This document shows positions 20,121 through 31,756 of a stretch of 64,000 nucleotides of DNA, piece after piece. The notes under the pieces are model-generated. The model was not told the origin of the DNA, made no database searches, and was given only the letters and a program-made list of their open reading frames with translations. Position 1 is the first letter of the stretch. Every line of letters begins with the position of its first letter. Position numbers and translations under genes: made by a program. Source of the DNA: Mastigamoeba balamuthi (lineage: Eukaryota > Evosea > Mastigamoebida > Mastigamoebidae); the NCBI GenBank assembly GCA_902651635.1, contig CACRSC010000021.1, positions 1 through 64,000 of the forward strand, in the 5' to 3' direction.

Positions 20121-22687
20121 ATGTCTCTGTACGCGGACGAGAGCAGCAGCGACGGCGAGGACCCGCAGATGAACCCCGCGCCCTCGGCCGACCCGCGGGC
20201 GTCGCCCAGCAGCCCCGCCGGTGGCCGCCCAGCCACCGCCACGGCCGCCCAGAAGCGCGCGCGCATGGCGGCCGCCCAGGCCAAGCGCAAGCAGCAAGGT
20301 GCCCAGGCGCCGGGGGTCTCCCGAGCCGGAGGCCGCGGGCGGGCAGGGGGGTCGGGGGGCCGGTTGGGCGGGGTCCAAAAATAGACGGGCTCACGAGTCC
20401 CTCCTGCCCCGATGCAGTTAACACGGTCGTGGCGGCGACGGAGATCGTGCCCGCGGCCACGCAGCCGCGCGTGATCCGCGTCGCGCAGTCGGACGACGCG
20501 GTGGACATGCGCTCGCCACAGCAGCAGGAGCCCGAGGCGGCGGCGGCAGCGGCAGCGGCCACTCCGAAGACGGCGGCGGCCAGGCGCAGACTGGCCGCGA
20601 AGACAGCCGCGGACTCGGACGGTACGGACCTACCAATCAGGGCAATGGGCACGGGCTGTCCGCGAATAGACAGTACCCCAAAAAGGGATAAAAGCCTTTG
20701 GAATTGCGTTACGTGGCACGCACATAACCTCGTTGGTAAACAGTGAAGTAGTACCGGATTAACATGTGCTCGCTGTATGCAGCGAGCGCGCATGACTCGG
20801 AGAACGCGCTGGTCGAGGACGCCGCGCCAGCAAAGCGCGTGCCGCCGGTGGGGCAGCGCGAGGACGTGCTCGCAGGCAGCGGGTCCGAGAACGAGGACGA
20901 GGAGCGCGAGAGGCGCGCTCGGGCAGTCGCGGCCGCCAAGAAGCGGAAGCTCCAGCAGCAGCGCCTCGCAGCGGCAGAGCGGGCCAAGGCCGCAGCGGCG
21001 GCGGAGGAGCAGCACCCGGACGAACAGCCCCCGGCGCAGCCCGAGCCAGAAGTTGCGGCGGAGGGCGAGGCTGCAGCGAAGCCAAAGCCCACCCTCGCAG
21101 CCCGCAAGGTACCCTGTCCTCCCTCGCTTGCTCGGACTCTGCCCAGTCACCCTGACACGGCTCGCGGGGGCACACAGGCGGCAGCTGCTAAGAGGGCTGC
21201 GGCTGCGGCTGCTGAGGCCATCGCCGCTGCCGAAGCTGAGGCTGAGGCGGGGGTTGAGGCGTCACCTAAGCCCAAGCCATCGCCCGCGGCGGCGGCGAGA
21301 AGGAAGTCCGCTGCTGCTGCTGCTGCTGCGGCCGCCGCAGAGGGAGCGGAGGCCGAGGGGTCGCCCAAGCCGAAGCCCAATGCCGCTGCCGCTGCTCGCC
21401 GCAAGGCTGCTGCTGCTGCTGCCGCTGCCAAGAAGGCCGAGGAGGAGGAAGGCAAGCAGAAGGAGCCCGAAGCCGAGGTGCAGGCCGAGGAGCGCAAGGA
21501 GACAAAGGAACCAGCAGCGCCTGACAGGAGCAGCGACAGCGAGGCTGTGCGTGCCCTGCCGTTCCCTCACCGCGGCTGATGTGCCGTGTGCGGGCAGGGG
21601 GCGAGGCCAGTGTCGCCGCAGAAGAAGTCGGCGAGCAAGGAGCTCGAGAGGGCGGGGATCTCGGACAGCTTCGACCCCACGGGCAGGACTGACTCGGCAG
21701 CATCGAGGCCGGTGGCGAGGGTCGACCCCGGTATCGACGGGCCCCTGCAGATGATCCCGCCAAAGGACGTGTTCGAGTTCGTCAGCAGGCCCGGCCCCAA
21801 GGGAACGTTCCTGCAGTGCAAGATACAGCGCATGAACAAGGTACGTGGGTCTCTTCCTCCAGCCCTCGCAGGGTGTGATGTTCTGATGCGCTCCCTCGTC
21901 TCCTTCCAGGGGATGGACCGCATCTACCCGACGTACTTCCTGTACATCGAGGAGACGAACCAGTTCCTGCTGGCGGCACGCAAGCGCAAGCGGAGCACCA
22001 GCAGCAACTACCTGATCAGCACGAACCAGGCGGACCTCGCCCGCAAGAGCGAGTCGTTCGTCGGCAAGGTGCGCTCCAACTTCATGGGCAGCGAGTTCCT
22101 CGTCTACGACAACGGCGCGAACCCCAAGAAGACCGACGAGACGTCGAAGCGTCGCAAGGAGCTCGCTGCCATCTTCTACGTGAGCTGCGCCCTCCACCAG
22201 GGTTTTTTCCACGTGCTCTCAGCTATGGCCACAGGGCACGAACATGCTGGGGCTCTCTGGGCCGAGGAAGATGACGATCCTGGTGCCCGCGCGCGGGGAC
22301 ACGGGCGAGTGCCTGGAGAACCAGCCAGGCCCAGCGGACAAGTCGATGGCGGATCGGTTCAAGGCGGGCGAGACCACCACGATTGTCGGCCTGCACAACA
22401 AGTCGCCAGTGTGGGACGAGGAGTCGCAGACGTACACGCTCAACTTCCACCAGCGCGTGAAGCTGCCGTCCGTAAAGAACTTCCAGGTCGTGCACCCCGA
22501 CAACGGTGAGCCTTCTCAGGCCGTTCCTCTCCTCTCTAATCAATTGCGCGCAGTCGAGGAGATTCTGATGCAGTTTGGGCGTGTGACGGAGTTCGTTTTC
22601 TCGCTCGACTTCAAGTACCCGCTGTCGCTCTTGCAGGCGTTCGGCATCGCTCTCACGAGCTTCGACAACAAGATTGCGTGTGAGTGA
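20121..22687 (+). CDS. TULP: Tubby-like protein (TULP)
   Basis: Eight exons: 20121-20298, 20418-20621, 20783-21108, 21178-21546, 21598-21840, 21910-22179, 22235-22505 and 22554-22687, giving 664 residues. The C-terminal about 270 residues are a full Tubby domain: MDRIYPTYFLYIEE, ARKRKRSTSSNYLIS, FVGKVRSNFMGSEFLVYDNG, GLSGPRKMTILVP, and the diagnostic end LLQAFGIALTSFDNKIACE. The basic pocket that binds PI(4,5)P2 in TUB/TULP3 (RKRK before SNYLIS) is kept. The N-terminal half is low complexity, Ala/Lys/Glu-rich, with repeated SPKPKP(S/N)AAAARRK units. TULP3-type proteins ferry membrane cargo into cilia with IFT-A, which fits the CFAP100 and PACRG genes in the window. Confidence 0.9.
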
Positions 22688-22854
22688 GAGCGCCCCCGTC
22701 GGGCCGCTGCGTTACCCTCTTCCCGTTCAATCTGCACTTGTGAGAAATACGAGGAACCCTCTCCTGATTGCCGCCGACAAGTGCCCAACTGCGTGTGGAA
22801 CGCACTGGTCTTGCCGAGGGCTCCAGTGTATTCTGCTCTGTTGCGCACTCTTCT

Positions 22855-24209
22855 CTAGCGGAGCTGCCAGATCTTCACGACGTTGTCGTCGCCGCATGAT
22901 GCGAGCATGCTGGGGACACGCGGGTTCCACGCGACACAGTTCACGTCGGCGTTGTGCGCCTTCTCGACGATGAGCCCCTGCTTGAAGCTGACCTCCTCGC
23001 CGTCCCTCGTCTTGTGGAGTGTGGCCGGGGGTCAGTTGAACGCGGACCGCGGTCGGCAGGGCGCACCTCGACAAACAGGCGGATGCTGTCGTCCCCGCAG
23101 CCAGTGGCAATGAGGCCGTGGGACTTGGACCACGACACGCTGAACACGGGCCTCGTGTGGGCACCCTCGACCTTCTGCAGCATCTTCCACTCGTTCGCTG
23201 CGGCCGGAGACTGAGACACAGGAGGCATACGGCAAAAGCGTACTGCCTTCCACACGCTTCCAGAAGATGAGGTTCTTGTCGTCGCCCCCAGTGGCTTTTG
23301 GGAGGGCAGCTCGTTAGGATGGCTGGCGTCTGCACCGCGGGTGCGTGCTCACCGAGGCGGTTGCCAGAGGCGTCGAACGAGGCATCCCAGACGGTCGAGG
23401 CGTGGCCCTCGAGCTTCCCGACCTCGGCCCACTCGTCGTCCACATGGGCCCACTGGCGCACCGTGTCGTCGTACGAGCACGAGAACAGCGTGTCCTCCCT
23501 CGGGTTGAACAGGACGCACTTGACGTCCTGCATGTGCCCCTGCAGCACTCCCAGGCACTCAAAGTCCCTCATGTCCTCCGCCGCTGCACCCAGGCCGCAA
23601 AAAAGCTCAGTACCAACTTCATCATACGGCGATTCGAATCTGATAAAGGGAGATTGGTTTGGGGACCTGCCCAGACCCAGACGCTCTTGTCACGGCTGCA
23701 CGTGGCGAGCAGCTCGCCCGATCGGTTCCACGCGGCGCACTTGACCTCGTTCTCGTGCCCCTCGATCTGCGCCACGTTTTCGTACTCTGCAGGGAAGTTC
23801 CACGTCAGAACTCGCTGGATGATGCTGGCATGGGGGGGGCTGCCTCCTCGACGACGTGCCCGCGCTGATGTCGTTGCGCTCCCAGATCGACGTGATGGCG
23901 TCGAATCCGGCGGCGGCGAAGACGTGGCGTGTCGGGTGCCACGCGACGCGGCGCACTGTGCGCGCGTGGGCCTCGGGGAGCACGCAGGCCGACGCCCACG
24001 CGCCGCCGGCGCCGCGCGACCAGAGGCGGATGGACCTGTCGCCGCCGCAGCTCGAGAGGACCGTGCCGTCGTGCGACCACGCGACGTTCCACACGCGCTC
24101 CTTGTGCCCTGCGCGGCCCGTTGCCCCCCAACAACACAGCGGCGCGCAGNGGAGGGGAAGGGTGCGTGCCCTCGAGGGTGGCGATGCACTCGAGCGTGTC
24201 GTACAGCAT
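22855..24209 (-). CDS. CIAO1: CIAO1, WD40 protein of cytosolic iron-sulfur assembly
   Basis: Eight exons on the minus strand: 24170-24209, about 23864-24108, 23667-23786, 23353-23583, 23254-23294, 23067-23210 and 22855-23010 are visible, with the junction near 23786-23864 unresolved. Seven WD40 blades can be followed, in close agreement with CIAO1: [37 protein letters not shown]-like [47 protein letters not shown] and [17 protein letters not shown]1 is the docking subunit of the CIA targeting complex that delivers 4Fe-4S clusters to nuclear and cytosolic proteins. The first intron (24109-24169) joins LEG to HKERVW only with a GC donor and contains the single N. One intron is only 43 nt. Confidence 0.88.
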
Positions 24210-24605
24210 TCAGTTCGGTGTCTGGAGGGGCAGGCGAATGAGCGCTGGGGGTGGATATCTCGTGTGCACCGACGATCGGGAAAAACAGGGCTTGTGTGCT
24301 GGCAGAATCTGGCGCACTGTCCGGTGCTGGACTGCGCACTGCTGTGAGGGGGTTGTCATCTGCTCTCCGTTGCAGCTCAGGTGTGTGTGGTTCGGCGACG
24401 GAAGACACGTGGAAGAACGTGAACAAAAACTGGGTCTGATTTCTGATTGGGGGAGTTGATAAGGGTGTATGTGGATGGTGTTTCATCGGAGCGGAGCAGC
24501 GCTTGAGTTCCATTCGCTTGGCCTGACGCGGCTGAATTATCCGTCACAAGTGAGCTGGATTGTTCGGTGCGGGAGGAGCGCTCGAATGCACCAGCGCGCC
24601 GACCC

Positions 24606-25448
24606 TCACTGGGACGCCGCAGATCCCGACGTGCCGATGACGACTGAGATGGCCTCCTTAATTGTCTCCTGGCACACGGGGCACCGCTTGAGGCCCACAC
24701 TGCACTCCTCGCACAGAACACAGTGCCCACAGTCCCGCAGGGCCACCTGCGTGGGGCGCTCCTTGCACAACACGCACACGGGCGCGCTCTGCCCGACCAC
24801 TGTTTGCGCCCCGTCTACCGGCCCCTTGGAATCCAATGGCGGTGGGTTGTGCACCACCGAGTCGTAGGACGGAGGATCCATAAGAGGGACATTCGTGTTC
24901 CCGTCGCCCACGATTGTACCGTTCGGGGCAGGTACCGTGTACCCATAGGCGCTGCTCGCAGGCTCGACAGGTGCACAGGGCTGCTGGGGAAGCGGGGGGG
25001 CTGTTCCTGTGGCTTCTGGGGCAGGCGGAATGACGTGGCTTTGCATGCTCGAGGAGCAATCGCCCCTGTTGGACATGGGCTTGCAAACACAGACGTAGAA
25101 GAGTATAGTGCAATGGACGACCGAGCACAGGAGGAACACCGTCCCCAAGGCGATGCAGGGGATTCGCCACGAATTGTGCGCGTTGGTGCCGCTCTCGACG
25201 GTGAACAAGAAGCCAAACGAGAGGACGGTCGCTACGAAGGAACCAATGTGGATAGCGCCTGTGGGGACAGACAGTGTTGGCAACCCCCAAAGTGTCGGAG
25301 AGCGCAGAAGTTCGTACAGAAGACGTAGTACACTGGGCCTGAACGCGGATTTGTTAGTCAGCGGAAGCGTGATGGAGAGGAGGCTGTAGTACTCACGGAG
25401 CGACGCAGGCACACATGCGCAGCATTCGGGATTGTTGGAGCACTTCAT
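24606..25448 (-). CDS. membrane-anchored RING finger protein
   Basis: Exons, in order of translation: 25397-25448, 25318-25338 (a 21-nt microexon) and 24606-25258, giving 241 residues. Two hydrophobic segments (AIHIGSFVATVLSFGFLFTV and IALGTVFLLCSVVHCTILFY) are followed by a Pro-rich linker and a C-terminal RING: CVLC, then CGHCVLCEEC, then CPVC, the C3HC4 form seen in MUL1/IAP-like ligases. It is probably an E3 ubiquitin ligase on an internal membrane. The frame is open through both introns, so an unspliced reading exists; the splice call rests on a GTGAGT donor and consistent phase. A decayed partial copy lies immediately to the right at 25850-26180. Confidence 0.75.
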   Translation of the reverse strand: MKCSNNPECCACVPASLREYYSLLSITLPLTNKSAFRPSVLRLLYELLRSPTLWGLPTLSVPTGAIHIGSFVATVLSFGFLFTVESGTNAHNSWRIPCIALGTVFLLCSVVHCTILFYVCVCKPMSNRGDCSSSMQSHVIPPAPEATGTAPPLPQQPCAPVEPASSAYGYTVPAPNGTIVGDGNTNVPLMDPPSYDSVVHNPPPLDSKGPVDGAQTVVGQSAPVCVLCKERPTQVALRDCGHCVLCEECSVGLKRCPVCQETIKEAISVVIGTSGSAASQ

Positions 25449-25849
25449 GAAACCGGCGTGCACGAGAAGAACTGTGATTTCGAATCACGAATCGAAGAGC
25501 GAAAAATGAAACTCTGTCCATATCTTTTGGAAAAATCTAGCCGAGTCATTTTCCAGAATCACCCTTTTTCGATTCATGTGACCCAAATAGCATCTCTGGT
25601 ATGCCTGCTCCACGTCAGTTCTTTCCCCATCTGTCCACTCTGCCGTGATGTCCTGCCTGAGTCACCGTGCTGACGATTGCCACCCGACCCGAGGTTGTGT
25701 GATGCACCGGGAAAGTTGGCAGAATGGTCTGAAATGCTCAGACGGCTGTGAGGGGATTGCTAACAGTGTGAGCATAGTCTGTATGGCAAGTGGGTGTATT
25801 TCTCAACAGGCACATTGTGATTACATTTCCACGACCAGCAACCCCACTG

Positions 25850-26180
25850 GGATGACACAGAATATGACACTGATGACAATTTTGGAGGTCTCCAGTTTTG
25901 TCTCCTGCCATTCGGGGCACCACTGAGGCCCACTACACCACTCATACAGAGCCCTGCGCCTGAATTCCCGCAGGGCAACCTGCGTGGGGTTGCAGAGCCA
26001 TCCCAGGGAAACTCGTGTATCCATTGCCCACGACTGAACCATATAGTGGGAAATGCGTTGGTTGGCAACCCCCGTAATGTGTGTGATAGTGGGCATAAGT
26101 TCGCACAGAAGATGCAGTACGCTTGGCCCTGCATGCGGAATTTCGTGAAGGCCTGAGTGTGCTCTGATGCGAAACGGAAA
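25850..26180 (-). pseudogene. decayed partial duplicate of the neighbouring RING gene
   Basis: Segments match the gene at 24606-25448 in the same order and orientation. Examples are GTCTCCTGnCAnnCGGGGCAC with GAGGCCCAC, CCCGCAGGGCnACCTGCGTGGG, and TTGGCAACCCCC followed by TTCG(C/T)ACAGAAGA. The linker between the RING part and the membrane part is mostly deleted, and the RING cysteines and frame are disrupted. It is a dead tandem copy. Confidence 0.75.
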
Positions 26181-26232
26181 TTGTGAAGAGTTTTGAGAGT
26201 AGTGTGTGCCAGGTGTTGTGTCAGCTGTCTCA

Positions 26233-27039
26233 CTACGAGGTACAATGGCTCGCAGAACTGGCAACTCCGCAGTGGCGTACAAGCTCTGAGAATAGAGCAC
26301 GAGACGAGGGGTCGTCTCTGTGCATCTCGGGGTGCCACTGCACGCCAACGACCCACCTTCTGTTACCCACCCGGGTCATCTCGATAGCCTCTGGGACGCC
26401 GTCCGGAGCCCATGCGACCACCTCGAAGCCCTCGCCCGCTCTGTCCGGCCTCACGCACTGGTGGTGCATCGAGCTTACTCCCTCCAGCGAGTTGCTCTCT
26501 GGAGACCCCACAGCCCTCCACAGCCGGCTCCCAGGCTTCAGGGTGACCGAGTGCCTGTACTGGAACGAGCTGGCCTTGGGGCGCTCCGCAGCAGAGTGTT
26601 GCAGTGTCCCCTCGTGGCCCCACTCTGTTGCGATGTCCTGCACGAGTGCGCCGCCGCTGACGACCGCCAGCAGCTGGCAGCCAGCGCACACGCCCAGCAC
26701 GGGGAGGTCAGTGCTGCCGAGGACAGCACCTGCGAGTGCCAGGTCCCACTGCTGGCGACGAGGCTCCACGATGGTTTCCTGTGGCTGCGGGTGGCCGGAG
26801 TAGATGGAGGGGTCGTAGTCGGGGCCCCCGATGAAGAGCCACCCGTCGACCAGGTCCGGGGACTGTGCGAGATCGCGGGCTGCGGTGGGGTCGGAGATCG
26901 GTGGGAAAACGACGGGGATCGCTCCGGCGTCGACCAGGGACTCGAGATAGCGCGACGACACACTCGCAGTGTAGTCGCCACTGCCGTACTTGGCGTCGGG
27001 CGTGTACGACGTGGAGACCCCTATCCGTATCCTGCTCAT
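26233..27039 (-). CDS. class I glutamine amidotransferase-like hydrolase (PuuD/peptidase C26)
   Basis: A single exon of 268 residues. The start at 27039 (MSRIRIGVSTSY) was preferred to a longer non-ATG frame. The fold motifs are present: FIGGPDYDPSIY, the nucleophile elbow PVLGVCAGCQLLAV with the catalytic Cys, GGALVQDI, and VGVQWHPE with the His-Glu pair. Bacterial PuuD hydrolyses gamma-glutamyl-GABA; plant and fungal relatives act on other gamma-glutamyl amides, so the exact substrate is open. The elbow reads CAGCQ where most relatives have C-R-G-M/C-Q. No introns, unlike most neighbours, which would fit an old transfer from bacteria, but codon use matches the host. Confidence 0.8.
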   Translation of the reverse strand: MSRIRIGVSTSYTPDAKYGSGDYTASVSSRYLESLVDAGAIPVVFPPISDPTAARDLAQSPDLVDGWLFIGGPDYDPSIYSGHPQPQETIVEPRRQQWDLALAGAVLGSTDLPVLGVCAGCQLLAVVSGGALVQDIATEWGHEGTLQHSAAERPKASSFQYRHSVTLKPGSRLWRAVGSPESNSLEGVSSMHHQCVRPDRAGEGFEVVAWAPDGVPEAIEMTRVGNRRWVVGVQWHPEMHRDDPSSRALFSELVRHCGVASSASHCTS

Positions 27040-27588
27040 GATCTCCACAACGAGCAACCAGCGCAGTGTGAAGATATTCTCACAATGCAGAACCTAACAC
27101 GTGTGCATATCTTCGCTGACCCTGTCGTGAGTAGTCCGCGGGGCACTGATGATCACTCCCAGCACATCTTCGAAAGAAGGACAGGCATCGCGCAGCATTT
27201 CTATGTCGCGACGAGACGCGCAAGAAGTACACGGCCCAGCGAGATCGGCGCGATTGCTTCGCGGGTTCACGGGGTAGCTGTGCGTAGATTCGCACAGTTT
27301 CAAAACCGCATGATTTGGCCAAATATCCGAACCTCTTCGACCTCTTCGAAAAACGAAACGGCAGATAATTCGCCATCAACGTCATCAGCATTCAACAACC
27401 GGGCGACCCGCAGACGGTCCCAGACCCCCGGCGGCACTCCCTGCGAGCACCCCAACCCGAGCGCCCCTCGCGCAGAAGGCCCGCGGGTACTCGGGACTGC
27501 GCTGGAGAGAATCTTCCCCGTGTAGCAAAGTATCTGACCCCGACAGATATAATTCAATCGGTTGTGCCCCGAGATCCGCCGACCCCCC
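27040..27588. promoter_or_regulatory. divergent intergenic region between PuuD-like and EH genes
   Basis: About 550 bases separate two divergently transcribed genes, so it must hold both promoters. Short overlapping frames (27080-27391 and 27300-27641 minus) show no domain. An AT-rich patch (GATATAATTCAATCGG at about 27546) lies 30-45 bases before the plus-strand start. Confidence 0.4.
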
Positions 27589-30500
27589 ATGGCCTGGCAG
27601 CAAGGCAACGACGTGCGCCGCACTCGCCCGCACTCCCCCACCGCGCCCCGCGCTCGCGGGCCCGCCCGCCCGCGCCCGAGTTGAAACCGGCCCCGAATTG
27701 AGTTGCTCTGTGTATTTCTTTTTTATCTGAACTTCCCGGACACTCAAACGCCCGCTCTCCGCTCTCCGCCGGACGGACGACTCACCCGCGGGGGGGCGCC
27801 GGCGAGCAGCAGCTATTCGGGGACCCGTTCGGGGCGCCGCAGCAGCTGCCCACGCAGCAGCAGCAGCAGCACCAGCGCAAGCCCAGCGCGTTTGACTGGA
27901 AGAACACCGACTACCGCTCTCTGCTCGCCTCCAACACCGCGGGCCCCACCTCGGCCGCGTGCGAGCCTCTCTCTCCCCCCACTCCCACCCCTCTTCCTCC
28001 CGGACCCCCGCTCTTCTTGTGCCCCCATCGCTCACCTGCAACGCGCTGTGGTCCGACGATGCGCTGCATGTCGCGCAGGTACGGCGCTCAGGGATGGGGC
28101 GCTGCGGGCGGTGCGTACTACCCCCAGCAGCAGCAGCAGCAGCAGGTGGCGGGATGGCCCACAGCAGCTGCGACAGGCACCGCGTGGCCCCAGCAGCAGC
28201 AGCAGCAGCAGGCGGGCGCATGGCCTGCGCAGGGGTGGTCTGGGTCCACGTCGCCAGCCCCGCCGACGACATCGCCCGCGGCGTGGCCACAGCAGCAGCA
28301 GCAGCAGGCACAGCAGGCACAGCAGGTGTCGGCGACTATGTATGGGGCTGCTGCGACGGGATGGCCGCAGGCGGCGGCAGCACCCGCCCAGCAGAGCGCG
28401 GGCGCGGCGTACGGAGCGACGACCGGCGCGTGGCCCCAGGCGGCGGCCGCGCAGCAGGCGGCGACGGCGGGGTCGATGTCGCCCACAGCCGCCCGTGCGT
28501 CCGCTGCTCAGTACGGGGCTGCTGCGTGGCCTCAGACTGCACCCATGCAGCAGGCAACAGCAGCGGGGTCCATGTCTCCCCGGGCGTCCTCTGCACAGTA
28601 TGGGGCCGCTGCGTGGCCCCAGACCTCGCCTGTGCAGCAGCAGCAGGCTGCTGCAGGGTCTCTGTCGCCCAGGGCGGCCCCTGCGGCTGTTGTGCAGCCG
28701 TACGGGACCGCTGCGTGGCCCCAGACAACTACAGTGGCGCCGGTGGCCGCCCAGGGGAGCTTCCAGTCACCAGCAGCTGTGCAGGCGACGACCGCAGTCC
28801 AGCCTGTAGCGGCGTCGATGTACGGGGCCTCCGCGTGGCCCCAAGCCGGTGGAGCAGCAGCGACGTCGTTTGAAGCGCAGGGACCTGCCCAGTCGCCAAC
28901 CACTGCAGCTGCGCAACCACCGCAGTCCATGTCGGCGACTTATGGTCCCACGCCGGGCTGGCCGCAGGCAGCAGCGGCGCCTGTACAGGCGTCCTCTGTC
29001 GAGCCGCAGTCGCCCGTCTCAGCTCCAGCGCAGACCGCGTCCGCGATGTATGGGGCCAGCGCGTGGCCGCAGACAGCGCCAGCGCAGCAGCCGTCAGTGG
29101 CAGTGGAGGTGCAGCAGCGCGTGCAGTCGCCAAAGGCCGCTCAGACAGCATCAGCGGCTGCCTACGGAGCGTCTGCGTGGCCGCAGCAGTCGGCGTCTGT
29201 TTCCGTCTCGGTCGAGGCTCCGCAGCAGGTCCAGTCGGCTGCTCAGCAGCAGGCGTCGTTTGGGGCGCCGCAGCCTGCATGGCCGACGGCGCAGGCCAGG
29301 CCACCAACTGCAACCGGCCCCGGATGGACATCGCAGCAGCCCACGTCGCCATCCGCCCAGCAGAGTGGCACGTGGGCAGCAACGGCCCAATCGTCGATTG
29401 CTGTCAGCCCATCGATCGCGCAAGTTCAGTCGAGCGTCTCGGCCTCGTTCCCGTCGCCCGAGCTCGCGAGGACCGGAGCTCAGGCGGCGACGGCTGTTCC
29501 CACCCTGGCTCCGCCGCCCGTCTTCGGGCACTCGCGCACGGCGTCGGTTTCGACGTCGCCCAAGTCTCAGGCGCTGGCAGCCCCGCGCGTCGCGCAGGCG
29601 TGGCAACCAGCTTCCGAGGCCGCCAAGCCGCTGCCGATGCCTGTCAGTAACACCGCGTCGGCGAGGACGTCGTTCGAGCAGCCGCGCCCTGCTTCTGTGC
29701 AGCCGGCGACGCCGCCGTCGGCAAAGGTGTCGTTTGCGCTCCCCAAGGCGAACCCGTTCGAGGACGCCTTCTACGATCAGTTTGACCAGCAGCTCTCGGG
29801 CCGCAGCCAGTCGCCCTCGTACGCCCAGCAAGCCCCGGCAGCGACAAAGGCGAACCCGTTCGGTGCTCCGGCTGCCGTTGCTGGGGCTGCGTACCAGGCG
29901 GCGCCAGAGACTGCAAAGATGCCGACTGCGGTGGACCACTCGGCGGGCGGGTCCCCTGGGTGGCCCCTCGCCTCTGCTCCCAACGGCGTGCCCAGCGTCA
30001 CGTCGCTCGACGCTGTGCAGGACCAGGACGCCCCGCCGCCTCTGCGCCCCGTGAAGCCGCCGGTGGTCCCCGCAGCCGCGCCCTTTGCGATGCCGACGGC
30101 CGCCGTGCAGCCTGACCTCTCTGAGAAGCCGCTGCCGCTGCCGTCGCCGCCGCCGGGCAAGCATCACAGGGTCGTCCCGTCGCCGGCTCCCGTGAGGGAG
30201 CTGCCAATGGCAGAGCCCCCGAAGCCCGTCCCCATGCCGCCCCTGAGCGCTGCAGCGCCCGGGATGCAGCAGAAGCCAATGCCCATGCCGCCCATGAGGG
30301 TCGCCGAGTTCCCTTCGAGGCCCGTCCCTGTGCCGCCTGCGAGTGCTGCAGCCGCTGCCACCGCTGTGCCGGAGGTGCCGTCGAAGCCAATGCCGATGCC
30401 GCCGATGAACACCAGCGCAGAGGTGCCCTCGAAGCCCATGCCGATGCCTCCTGTGGCGGCGAGTCGCGTGGAGACGCCCCCGCCCAAGCCCATCCCGATG

Positions 30501-31739
30501 ACGCCCACCAACGCCCATGCCTCTGAGATCCCCTCAAAGCCCGTCCCGATGCCCCCCGCGGACTCGAGCGCTCCGCCAAAGCTGCCTGCGAAGCCCATGC
30601 CCCAGCCGCCGGCGAGGAAGGTCGAGGCCGCCCCCGCGGCGTCCCAGCCGTCGGACACAAGCTTCTTCGCGAGCTTCGATTCGAAGGCCGCCCCCACGGA
30701 CTCCGCGTCGTTCGCGGGCGACCCCTTCGGGCCTGACCCGTTCGGCGCGGAGCCGTTCGTTCCCGTCGCGATGGCCACGGCGCCTGCAAGCGTGCCCGCG
30801 CCCGCGCCTGCGCAGGAGCTCGCCGCGTCGCCGAGGAAGAAGCTGCCGCCCGGCGCTGTCAGGCTGCCCATCGGTGGCCCGGCGCTGCCGGCTGCGCCCG
30901 AGGCCAAGAAGCCCGAGCCGATCACCATTAAGCCCACGTTCTTTGGCGACAAGGGCGAGTCCGAGTCGTCGAGCGACGACGAACCGCCGCCGCTCAGGCC
31001 AACAGAGCACCCCGCTGTGCGCGACAAGCGTTCTGGCTCCAAGTCGGAGAAGGCCAAGGCGAAGAAGGAAGAGGAGAAGCACAAGGACGAGGAAGCGCCT
31101 CCGCCGCGGCCCCCGAAGCACTCGAAGGACAACAAGGACAAGGGGAAGGAGGAGAAGCACGAGCACGCCCACACTCTGCGCCACAAGCGGGACGCGTCCA
31201 AGGGGTCGCTGAACGAGGAGCCGATACGGGCGTCGAAGTCCTCGGGGCAGCTCGTCGTCACCCCTGCAGGACCCCCGACCAAGGCCCCGCCGCCGGTGCC
31301 CCCGGGCAAGCCCAAGAAGAAGTCGGCGTCGCACGAGCAGCTGCCAGAGCCGCAGTTCGAGTTCTCACCCGTCGGCGACGTGCTCGAGTGGAGCAAGGCG
31401 TTTGCGCAGCGGTCCTCTGGAGGCAAGATGCACGGCAACGCGGTCAGGGAGGTGTGGACGCAGGCGGGGCTCGCCAAGGCGGACCTGAGGGCCATCTGGA
31501 TCGTCTGCAACCCGCGTAAGGCCGGGCCGGACGAGGGCCTCAACGAGGCCGAGTTCATCATGGGCATGCACCTCATCGCCGAGCGCAAGAACGGCGCGGC
31601 GCTGCCGGAAGAGATCCCCGACGAGAGGTGGCAGGCCCTCGGCGCGTGGCTGGCGCGCGTGCAGGTCCCGCCGCAGCACCCTCCGGCCTCGCCGGACAAG
31701 CCCCTGCCGCAGAAACCGCTGCCAGTCTACCCACAGTGA
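27589..31739 (+). CDS. EH-domain endocytic scaffold with YGA-AWPQ repeats
   Basis: Exons 27589-27612, 27807-27958 and 28079-31739 give 1278 residues. The N-terminal third is a Gln/Ala-rich region with at least ten degenerate repeats built on YGA-x-AWPQ, including Gln runs encoded by CAG tracts. The middle has NPF motifs (NPFEDAFYDQF, KANPFGAP), DPF motifs (GDPFGPDPFGAEPF), and repeated KPMPMPP proline modules. A Lys/Glu-rich charged segment follows. The C-terminus is one EH domain (FAQRSSGGKMHGNAVREVW, then LRAIWIVC and EFIMGMHLIAE). NPF binds EH domains and DPF binds the AP-2 appendage, so this looks like a clathrin-coat scaffold of the Eps15/Pan1 kind. Exon 1 (24 nt) is the least certain part. 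Confidence 0.8.
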
Positions 31740-31756
31740 GCAAAGCTCAGCCGAAA

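Noticed and set aside
26233-27039. Recent bacterial transfer of the PuuD-like gene
   Set aside because: It is intronless and the family is mainly bacterial, but codon use and GC content match the neighbours and eukaryotic members exist; recent transfer is not supported.
27080-27641. Small minus-strand gene between the PuuD-like and EH genes
   Set aside because: Two overlapping frames in the divergent promoter region show no domain, no neighbouring exon and no consistent start.
28100-29250. Regular repeats that might be a CRISPR-like array
   Set aside because: They are in-frame coding repeats (YGA-x-AWPQ) in a eukaryotic gene, unequal in length and with no spacers.
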